From positions 34,911-80,099 of the forward strand of contig DAJR01000047.1 in assembly GCA_002496385.1 (NCBI GenBank): 45,189 bases of DNA. The letters run 5' to 3'. Both the position numbers and the translations under genes were made by a program. Source of the DNA: Methanomassiliicoccales archaeon UBA147 (GTDB lineage Archaea > Thermoplasmatota > Thermoplasmata > SG8-5). Under the pieces are notes generated by a model. That model had not been told where the DNA came from. It was given only the letters and a program-made list of their open reading frames with translations, and did no database searches. This document shows, piece by piece, positions 34,860 through 41,016 of the stretch (position 1 is its first letter; every line of letters starts with the position of its first letter).

Positions 34860-35067
34860 GGGGTCCATTTTCCATACTCTGGCATAGCTGGCGACTCCCT
34901 CAAACTTTTGTGGAAATACGGGCATTCAGCCGAAACTGGTTTCTGAAGTCCGAGCCAGCGGAACTTGGTTAAAAAAAATACTCAAGGATGAGAGAAACGA
35001 TTCAGTGCAAGAGTTATCAGCGCCAAACAGACTACGGTATTCATCAATTGCATTCGCTAGTTTGGCG

Positions 35068-35118
35068 GTCCAGACGAACACTCAGTCTGGTGAGTGTGAG
35101 GATTCGTGCTCGTCGGAC
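35068..35118. repeat. Nested stem-loop
   Basis: Inner stem ACACTCA (35078-35084) with TGAGTGT (35091-35097) around a 6-nt loop; outer stem GTCC plus GACGA (35068-35077, one bulged A) with TCGTC plus GGAC (35110-35118). The whole forms a 51-nt hairpin with a small internal asymmetry. It could be a small RNA or part of a decayed mobile element. Confidence 0.5.
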
Positions 35119-35164
35119 TTTCTTTTTCTCCGAATATATTAGCAGCAAACCGAAAAAGAAAGTA

Positions 35165-35286
35165 GCCCCGTCCAGATTTGAACCACGGACGAATTTGTAT
35201 AACAAATTCGCCCTGCTCATGGCTTCCTTATTGAAGATGTTAATGATACAGCCATTCGTGGAACCAGTTCTTCATCTGGACGGGGC
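35165..35286. repeat. Foldback element sharing the tRNA-Gln 3' end
   Basis: Perfect 13-bp terminal inverted repeats: GCCCCGTCCAGAT (35165-35177) and its complement (35274-35286). Inside are CCACG (35183-35187) with CGTGG (35257-35261), and two hairpins: CGAATTTG/CAAATTCG (35190-35210, 8 bp) and ATGGC/GCCAT (35219-35255). The whole can fold into a three-way junction. The left end lies in a 24-nt direct copy (35160-35183) of the 3' part of the real tRNA-Gln and its flank (35305-35328). It is not a tRNA gene itself, because the T-stem cannot form. Confidence 0.65.
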
Positions 35287-35307
35287 ATTAATGCAAAATA
35301 ATTGAAG

Positions 35308-35379
35308 TAGCCCCGTCCAGATTTGAACTGGAGTCCAGAGATCCAGAGTCTCTAATGATAACCACTACACCACGGGGCT
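35308..35379 (-). tRNA. tRNA-Gln(CTG)
   Basis: A 72-nt intronless tRNA without encoded CCA. Read on the minus strand: acceptor AGCCCCG with CGGGGCT and discriminator A; anticodon stem AGAGA/TCTCT with loop CTCTGGA, giving anticodon CTG, which reads CAG; T arm TCCAG-TTCAAAT-CTGGA. The first acceptor pair is A1-U72, the archaeal state for tRNA-Gln (bacteria usually have U1-A72). A GlnRS gene lies 4 kb downstream. Confidence 0.93.
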
Positions 35380-35483
35380 GTTGAGTTGGCTGCTGATATT
35401 CGCATGCCCATATTAAACTTTTTGAATTCCCCGCTACCGAAATTCTTATTACATCTCCATGAATTCACATGTGTAGGTGAAAT

Positions 35484-36266
35484 ATGCCGAAGAGAGAGTT
35501 CGAATCGAAGAATCTGTTCCTGTTCCTGCTGATAACATTCGCCTGGTCCTGGGGGTTCTGGCTGCCCGAGATATTATGGGACGTGAGACTGTTCGCTGCT
35601 CCGTTCGGGCCGATGGTTGGCGCGCTTGTTCTGACTCACATGAACAGGGGTTCCGAGGGCGTGAAGACGCTCTTCAAGCGCGGTGCAGATTTCAGTTTCA
35701 GAAAAATCTGGCTCGTTCCAACACTATTCCTCATTCCTTTCATTTACGCCCTATCTCTGTTTCTGGCAATGCGTCTGGACGATTTCGTTCCCGACCTTGT
35801 GGCCTTTTCCCAGCCTATAATCATCCCCATAGCCTTCCTCTACATACTCATACTCGGCGGCCCCCTGGCAGAGGAGTTCGGGTGGCGCGGTTACGCTTTA
35901 GACAGGTTTCAGGCCCGGTTCAGCGCACTCGGTTCTGGCATCATACTGGGCGTTATATGGGGGCTGTGGCACATACCCCTATTCTACATGCCCAGCCAGC
36001 AAGCAGTTTATTCCAATATTCCGTTCCTGGGATTCTTCGTCGGGGCAATATTCCTATCCATTCTCTTCACCTGGATATACAACAACACCGGGAGAAGCAT
36101 TCTCGCGGTCCTGCTGTTCCACACAACCAGCAATCTCGCGGTCTTCCTATTTCCTGCCATGGAATCGGAGTTCGGCGGACTATACTCAATAATCATCAAT
36201 TTTCTGATAGTTGTTGTGATTGTGCTCGTTTACGGTGCGCGGAGATTGAAGAGGCCAGAACATTGA
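35484..36266 (+). CDS. CPBP-family intramembrane metalloprotease
   Basis: A 260-residue polytopic membrane protein of the CPBP/Rce1/Abi family. LAEEFGWRGYAL is the EExxxR motif with the catalytic Glu pair; WGLWHIPLF and LLFHTTSN supply the further motifs with conserved His. Relatives cleave CAAX-type substrates or confer bacteriocin immunity; the substrate is unknown here. ATG 35484 has GGTGA upstream. It converges with cbiO and ends 2 nt from it. Confidence 0.9.
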   Translation: MPKREFESKNLFLFLLITFAWSWGFWLPEILWDVRLFAAPFGPMVGALVLTHMNRGSEGVKTLFKRGADFSFRKIWLVPTLFLIPFIYALSLFLAMRLDDFVPDLVAFSQPIIIPIAFLYILILGGPLAEEFGWRGYALDRFQARFSALGSGIILGVIWGLWHIPLFYMPSQQAVYSNIPFLGFFVGAIFLSILFTWIYNNTGRSILAVLLFHTTSNLAVFLFPAMESEFGGLYSIIINFLIVVVIVLVYGARRLKRPEH

Positions 36267-36268
36267 TA

Positions 36269-37078
36269 CTATGCATTTTTCCGCTCGCCTGCCACCGCCT
36301 CCTCCACTGTCATCGGTATCTCCCCCGTGAACTTTCCGGCGGCCTGCAATCCTGAAAAATATTTGGCAATGGCCGGCATCTCCAGCCCCGCGCTCCCCAA
36401 CAACTTGCCGTCGGTGAGTATGTCGCGTTTGCTGCCAGCGGCAAGCACTTTCCTGTCCAGGACGTATATTCTATCCGCCATTGCCGCGACCGCCGCCATG
36501 TCATGCGTTGCCATCACCACGGTGCACTTAAGTTTTTGAATCAGTTCCATCAGCTCCGCCCTGCCCCGGGGGTCCAGGTTGGCCGTGGGTTCGTCCAGGA
36601 GAAGCATCTTGGGTCTCATTGCCAGTATTCCCGCTATCGCAACGCGCTTCTTCTCCCCGTAGCTCAGGTGATGCGGAACACGCTCCTCGAATCCTGCCAG
36701 GCCGACAATTTTCAGTGCCTCTGCAACCCGCATCTTCGCCTCTTCCGGCCCCAGGCCCTGGTTCAGAGGGCCGAAGGCCACGTCCTCCCTGACGCTTGGC
36801 ATGAAGAGCTGGTCGTCCGGGTCCTGGAACAGTATGCCGATGTCCCTTCTCAGCTCTCCGGCATTATTTTTGGTCAGCGGCTTTCCGGCTATCTCCACTG
36901 TGCCGGAAGCCGGTTCCAGCAGCCCGGCCATTATCTTCAACAGGGTCGATTTCCCGGCGCCGTTGGGGCCGATGATTGCGACGCATTCCCCCTCGGCGAC
37001 CGACATATCGACACGGTCCAGGGCCACCGAGCTACCTTCGTAGGAATATGACGCCCCAGAAAGCCGCAACGCACTCAT
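36269..37078 (-). CDS. cbiO: Nickel/cobalt ECF transporter ATPase (CbiO/NikO)
   Basis: A 269-residue ABC ATPase: Walker A in GPNGAGKSTLL, Q-loop in ILFQDPDDQLF (the extended Q-helix motif of ECF transporters), signature LSYGEKKRVAIAG and Walker B MLLLDEPT, with the D-loop ANLDPRG. It is last of the four-gene transporter operon and overlaps cbiQ by an ATGA. Placement next to nikR and matching operators favour nickel over cobalt. Confidence 0.93.
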   Translation of the reverse strand: MSALRLSGASYSYEGSSVALDRVDMSVAEGECVAIIGPNGAGKSTLLKIMAGLLEPASGTVEIAGKPLTKNNAGELRRDIGILFQDPDDQLFMPSVREDVAFGPLNQGLGPEEAKMRVAEALKIVGLAGFEERVPHHLSYGEKKRVAIAGILAMRPKMLLLDEPTANLDPRGRAELMELIQKLKCTVVMATHDMAAVAAMADRIYVLDRKVLAAGSKRDILTDGKLLGSAGLEMPAIAKYFSGLQAAGKFTGEIPMTVEEAVAGERKNA

Positions 37079-37800
37079 GCCACCACTCCGAATTCTATCG
37101 ACAGGAGGAACACGCCCATGAAAGCCAGAGAGCCGCAGAAGGCCGCATCCCGGGCATGCAAACCCTGGCGACTGAGCGTCCTGACCTCGCCCTCGTAGCC
37201 TCTCGCCACCAGGGAATCATGTACCCGCAATCCCCGCTCGTATGCCCTGACCAGCAACATCCCCGCTGTGTTGGTGACGGTGGCCATTATGTCTCTGTTC
37301 ATCAGGCTGCCGCCACCCCTGTAGCCCCTGGCCTGCCTGGCAAGGCTCATCCTTTCAAGTTCTTCGGTGAACACATAAATGTATCGGTGGGTGAACATGA
37401 AGATGCTCACGACGAGCCGGGGAACTTTCAACATCTGGAGGCCGTTCAACAGGTCCAGAAAACCTGCCGTGACAGATAGCAGAATAAGTGCCAGCACTGA
37501 TGCCGATATCCTCAGGAACATGCCGATTGCCGGGCTCTGGCCTGAAGTAAGATACATGGACAGAGCTGCAAGAATGATGAAAGGGAACGCCAGCCCATAC
37601 CTTTTCCCGATGCGCGCCCAGGGGACCCCCGAAATAGCCAATAGGCATATCATGAAGAGCAGAGCGAAGAGAAGCAGCCTCACATCGTGAAGCAGAGCCA
37701 CTGCCACGGTGAAGAGCACGGTGCCGACAATCTTGGCACTCGGATCGAAGACTGAAAGGCACGAAACGCTCGAATGCCCGACCGACGAACTAAGAGTCAT
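37075..37800 (-). CDS. cbiQ: Nickel/cobalt ECF transporter transmembrane protein (CbiQ/NikQ)
   Basis: A 241-residue membrane protein with about five or six hydrophobic segments. MSLARQARGYRGG is one of the coupling-helix motifs (A-R-G type) and the later YERGLRVHDSLVARGYEG is the second, both contacting the ATPase. It joins the CbiO ATPase to the metal-binding CbiMN part. Its start overlaps the end of the cbiN-like gene. Confidence 0.92.
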   Translation of the reverse strand: MTLSSSVGHSSVSCLSVFDPSAKIVGTVLFTVAVALLHDVRLLLFALLFMICLLAISGVPWARIGKRYGLAFPFIILAALSMYLTSGQSPAIGMFLRISASVLALILLSVTAGFLDLLNGLQMLKVPRLVVSIFMFTHRYIYVFTEELERMSLARQARGYRGGGSLMNRDIMATVTNTAGMLLVRAYERGLRVHDSLVARGYEGEVRTLSRQGLHARDAAFCGSLAFMGVFLLSIEFGVVA

Positions 37801-38074
37801 TCTTCCTCAGCAACCTGGCCAGAAGATATCCTGATGACAGGACTATGAAGAAGCCGATTATGCCCATCAGCAGCGAAGAAAGGTAATTATCGCCATAATC
37901 AAGCGGACCGGTGTAGACCGGCTCGGATTCTTCGACGTCGGCATCATCCATGGCAACTTCGAGTCCGTCGCCGTAATCTGCGGAGAACATGTAAAACCCC
38001 ACCAACCCGACGGCGAATATCACAAGGATGGCCGCGAGGACTGTCAGTCCCTTCCTGGCGAACAGCTCACGCAT
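37790..38074 (-). CDS. CbiN/NikN-like small membrane component
   Basis: A 94-residue protein with two transmembrane segments (about 10-30 and 66-88) and an acidic extracytoplasmic loop (DYGDGLEVAMDDADVEES). It corresponds to the CbiN/PDGLE-type small subunit that stimulates metal capture by CbiM. It overlaps cbiM and cbiQ by a few nucleotides, as in standard cbiMNQO operons. Confidence 0.88.
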   Translation of the reverse strand: MRELFARKGLTVLAAILVIFAVGLVGFYMFSADYGDGLEVAMDDADVEESEPVYTGPLDYGDNYLSSLLMGIIGFFIVLSSGYLLARLLRKNDS

Positions 38075-38747
38075 CGACGGCAGCCTCCCTGTTGTCAGTG
38101 GATAGGGTTATTTTCGGCAGCCTCAGCATGCCGGGCGATATTTTCGCCAGATATGCCACGACACCCGCAGTTATCATCGCCTCGCCAATCCCGATGATCG
38201 AGTGCGACACCAGCATCGCAGGGAAGGCTATTGCGCCGGATATGCCGTGAGTGCCGCCCGAGATGCTGAAGCTGACGGCAAGCTCTGCCGTGCATGCCAG
38301 CGCTGCAATGAAGACGGATGCCCATGCCGCGACGAACACGCCCGCTGCTTTGGATTTGAGTGGGAATAAACGATAGACATACCATGCTGTCAGGCAACCG
38401 ATAATGCCCATGTTCAGAATGTTCAGGCCGAGGGCGGTGAGGCCGCCGTCTCCGAATACCAGTGCTTGTATTATCAGAATTACAGTAATAATCATTATTC
38501 CCGCGAAGGGGCCGAGAATCACTGTGGCCAGGGCTGCGCCTATCAGGTGGCCCGTGGTGCCGCCGCCTATGGGAAAGTTGAGCATCTGGGCGACAAAAAT
38601 GCCAGCTGCCAGGACCGACATGAGGGTTATTTGCCGATTATCCAGTTTTTTATTCAGCAGCTTGATTGTCAGCGCCAGGAAAACAAGTGCAATCAACCAC
38701 CCGAGTGCCGCCACAGCGGGTGCCATCAAACCATCCGGAATGTGCAT
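38067..38747 (-). CDS. cbiM: Nickel/cobalt transporter S component (CbiM/NikM)
   Basis: A 226-residue membrane protein starting MHIPDGLMAP. In CbiM/NikM the N-terminal Met-His-Ile-Pro is the metal-binding site itself, so the start must be ATG 38747 rather than the frame start at 38765; GGAGA precedes it. NFPIGGGTTGHLIGA and GDGGLTALGLNILNMG are conserved blocks, the first with the metal-ligand His. It is the first gene of the operon and has a NikR-like operator (38759-38785). Confidence 0.94.
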   Translation of the reverse strand: MHIPDGLMAPAVAALGWLIALVFLALTIKLLNKKLDNRQITLMSVLAAGIFVAQMLNFPIGGGTTGHLIGAALATVILGPFAGIMIITVILIIQALVFGDGGLTALGLNILNMGIIGCLTAWYVYRLFPLKSKAAGVFVAAWASVFIAALACTAELAVSFSISGGTHGISGAIAFPAMLVSHSIIGIGEAMITAGVVAYLAKISPGMLRLPKITLSTDNREAAVDA

Positions 38748-38758
38748 GCCATATCTCC

Positions 38759-38785
38759 GTGTCACGAATAACTAAATTATAACAC
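38759..38785 (-). promoter_or_regulatory. NikR-like operator in the nickel transporter promoter
   Basis: On the minus strand GTGTTAT-N13-GTGACAC matches the GTGTTAC-N13/14-GTAACAC NikR operator type at 12 of 14 positions. A minus-strand TATA-like CTTTTAAGTA (about 38803-38812) predicts transcription start near 38780, inside the operator, so NikR binding would block initiation of cbiM. Confidence 0.7.
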
Positions 38786-38833
38786 CCGTATTTTTCACAG
38801 ATACTTAAAAGCTGTGGCAAGGAATTTAATATC

Positions 38834-38861
38834 GTGTTACGATTACGCTAGTGAGTAACAT
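38834..38861 (+). promoter_or_regulatory. NikR-like operator over the nikR start
   Basis: GTGTTAC-N14-GTAACAT (38834-38861), 13 of 14 bases of the GTGTTAC/GTAACAC pair. It lies just downstream of a TATA-like ATTTAATAT (38824-38832) and covers the predicted transcription start and the ATG at 38860, suggesting autorepression. Confidence 0.7.
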
Positions 38862-39270
38862 GACAGATATCACAAGGTTCGGGGTCTCACTTCCTTCGGA
38901 CATACTGCGGGATTTCGATGACCAGATAGAGAAAATGGGTTACAGCAACCGCTCGAAGGCCATAGCCGACCTCATCAGGTCAAGCATGGTCGAGAACGCC
39001 TGGGAGTCAGGAAATGGCGAGATTGTAGGCGTCGTGACCATGGTCTACGACCACCACACCTCAGAGGTGGTCAACAAATTGCTGGCCTTGCAGCACGACT
39101 CCGATATTGTGATTTATTCGACGATGCACATACACATCGACCATCACAACTGCCTCGAGATGCTGGCCATCAGGGGCAAGCCCTCAGAAATCAAGGCATT
39201 CTCGGACGCCATCAAATCCGTCAGAGGGGTGAAGCATTCCGGGCTCGTGATTACCAGCAATCTGAAATAG
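38860..39270 (+). CDS. nikR: Nickel-responsive regulator NikR
   Basis: Ribbon-helix-helix N-terminus (ITRFGVSLPSDILRDFD, then SNRSKAIADLIR) and a C-terminal ACT-like metal domain. Nickel ligands are conserved with E. coli spacing: one His in LALQHDSD, then HIH and a Cys in TMHIHIDHHNC (E. coli H76, H87, H89, C95). Both operators fit its known two-site DNA binding. The frame also starts at GTG 38851; I prefer ATG 38860 because the TATA box predicts transcription start near 38854. Confidence 0.95.
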   Translation: MTDITRFGVSLPSDILRDFDDQIEKMGYSNRSKAIADLIRSSMVENAWESGNGEIVGVVTMVYDHHTSEVVNKLLALQHDSDIVIYSTMHIHIDHHNCLEMLAIRGKPSEIKAFSDAIKSVRGVKHSGLVITSNLK

Positions 39271-39297
39271 AACTATATTATCTGTCACGGTGAGACC

Positions 39298-40983
39298 ATG
39301 GATTGGAGCGATTCGAAATATGATGAACTGGCCAAAAAGGATTTCCTGAGGGCGGAGATCGTTGCGGACCTCAGGGCGGGCAGGTATGACAGTGTGCACA
39401 CCAGGTTCCCGCCGGAGCCGAACGGCTACATCCACATCGGCAACGCAAAGGCAATTTGGCTCAATTACTGCATCGCAAGGGATTTCGGAGGAAAATTCAA
39501 TCTGCGCTTCGACGACACCAACCCGGTGAAGGAGGAAATGGAGTTCATCGACTCCATCATCAGGGACGTTGCCTGGCTGGGCGCGGACTGCGAGGGCAGG
39601 GTTTTCTATGCGAGCGATTACTTTCAGCAGATGTACGACTGGGCGAGGGACCTGATCGTGAAGGGCAAGGCCTATGTCGATGACCTCAGCGCGGACGAGA
39701 TAAGCCAGTACCGCGGCGACCTCACGACGCCCGGGCGCAACAGCCCCTTCCGCGATAGAACCGCCGAAGAAAACCTGAACCTGTTCGAGAGGATGAAGGA
39801 TGGCGAGTTCCCTGACGGCTCCAAGGTCCTGCGGGCGAAGATTGACATGGCGCACCCGAACATGAACATGCGCGACCCCCTGATGTACAGGATAATCCAC
39901 GCGCCCCACCCCCATGCGGGCGACAGATGGTGCATCTACCCCATCTACGACTGGGCGCACGGGCTGGAGGATTCCATAGAGGGGATAACGCATTCAATGT
40001 GCTCCATCGAGTTCGAGAACCACAGGCCGCTGTACGACTGGTTCCTCATCGAACTGGGCATATACAAGCCCAGGCAGATAGAGTTCGCCAGGATGAACGT
40101 TTCTTACACAATCATGAGCAAGCGCTACCTCAAGATGCTGGTCGCCGAGGGCAAAGTCACCGGATGGGACGACCCCAGGATGCCCACGATTGCAGGCATG
40201 CGAAGGCGCGGGTACCCGGCAAGGGCCATCCAGGACTTCCTGGAGCGCGCCGGGATAGCCAAGAAGGCGAACACCATAGCCTTCGCGCTGCTGGAAAGCT
40301 GCGTGCGCGAGGAACTGAACAGGACAGCCCCGAGGCTCATGGGAGTGCTCAACCCGCTGAAGGTGGTTGTCGAGAACCTGCCCGAGGGCCATTCAGAGGA
40401 GTTCGACGCTGTGAACAACCCGGAGGACCCGACCATGGGCACGAGAAAAGTGCCGTTCACCAGGGAGCTGTACATCGAGCGCGAGGATTTCATGGAAGTC
40501 CCCGAGAAGAAATTCTTCAGGCTGGCGCCGGGCAGGGAAGTGAGGCTGAGATATGCCTACCTGCTGACCTGTGATTCGGTGGTTAAAGATTCCACAGGAA
40601 AGATAACAGAATTGAAATGCCATGTTGATTTGGCCTCCAGGGGGGGAAACGCCCCTGACGGCCGCAAGGTGAAGAGCACGATGCACTGGGTCTCGGCGAC
40701 GGAATCGGTTCCGGCCGAGGTGAGGCTTTACGACAGGCTGTTCACGGTGGAGGACCCTGCCGGACAGCCAGGCAAGTTCCAGGACTACCTGAACCCGGAT
40801 TCCCTGAAAGTCATGAACGGGTGCAGGATCGAGCCGACCGCTGCCGCGCTGAAGGCCGGCGACAGAGTGCAATTGGAGAGGCTGGGATATTTCGCGGTGG
40901 ACCGGGATTCCAAGCCCGGCAAACCGGTCTTTAACAGGACAGTTACCTTGAAGGATTCCTACTCCAAAGCCCAAGTTCAATAG
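39298..40983 (+). CDS. glnS: Glutaminyl-tRNA synthetase, bacterial type
   Basis: A 561-residue class I synthetase charging tRNA-Gln directly. HIGH-like PPEPNGYIHIGNAK, NLRFDDTNPVKEE, and KMSKS-like YTIMSKRYLK match bacterial and eukaryotic GlnRS; so do WDDPRMPTIAGMRRRGY, DGRKVKSTMHWVSA and KPVFNRTVTLKDS in the anticodon-binding half. Archaea normally lack this enzyme and make Gln-tRNA through GluRS and GatDE, so this is a strong transfer candidate. A GGTGAG ribosome binding site precedes ATG 39298, 27 nt after nikR, possibly cotranscribed with it. Confidence 0.95.
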   Translation: MDWSDSKYDELAKKDFLRAEIVADLRAGRYDSVHTRFPPEPNGYIHIGNAKAIWLNYCIARDFGGKFNLRFDDTNPVKEEMEFIDSIIRDVAWLGADCEGRVFYASDYFQQMYDWARDLIVKGKAYVDDLSADEISQYRGDLTTPGRNSPFRDRTAEENLNLFERMKDGEFPDGSKVLRAKIDMAHPNMNMRDPLMYRIIHAPHPHAGDRWCIYPIYDWAHGLEDSIEGITHSMCSIEFENHRPLYDWFLIELGIYKPRQIEFARMNVSYTIMSKRYLKMLVAEGKVTGWDDPRMPTIAGMRRRGYPARAIQDFLERAGIAKKANTIAFALLESCVREELNRTAPRLMGVLNPLKVVVENLPEGHSEEFDAVNNPEDPTMGTRKVPFTRELYIEREDFMEVPEKKFFRLAPGREVRLRYAYLLTCDSVVKDSTGKITELKCHVDLASRGGNAPDGRKVKSTMHWVSATESVPAEVRLYDRLFTVEDPAGQPGKFQDYLNPDSLKVMNGCRIEPTAAALKAGDRVQLERLGYFAVDRDSKPGKPVFNRTVTLKDSYSKAQVQ

Positions 40984-40985
40984 GA

Positions 40986-40994
40986 TTATATATT
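40986..40994 (+). promoter_or_regulatory. TATA box of the secreted hydrolase gene
   Basis: TTATATATT is centred about 27 bp before ATG 41017, predicting a leaderless transcript. It sits just after the glnS stop codon, so the hydrolase is transcribed separately. Confidence 0.7.
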
Positions 40995-41016
40995 CGAAAA
41001 TCCCTTTTGATTTCCG

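Larger units (their letters stand above)
34676..35307. other. Gene-free structured region between lysS and tRNA-Gln
   Basis: This stretch of about 630 nt has no convincing protein gene; open frames at 34680-34946 and 34988-35305 lack recognisable domains and run across hairpins. It holds at least four inverted repeats: 34757-34776, 34842-34859, 35068-35118 and the foldback 35165-35286. Their density suggests mobile-element remnants or structured non-coding RNA; neither is proven. Confidence 0.5.

Noticed and set aside
34680..34946. Plus-strand 88-codon frame with several Cys and His after lysS
   Set aside because: It runs through two perfect hairpins, has no ribosome binding site or promoter, and the Cys pattern forms no known zinc ribbon.
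35163..35286. Second, intron-containing tRNA-Gln
   Set aside because: The 3' end matches tRNA-Gln, but the T-stem cannot pair (CGTGG opposite CTGGA), and the 5' end pairs with the 3' end over 13 bp instead of 7.
39184..39993. Open frame of 269 codons antisense to nikR/glnS
   Set aside because: It crosses two well-supported genes and its translation shows no recognisable fold, a shadow of GC-rich codon bias.
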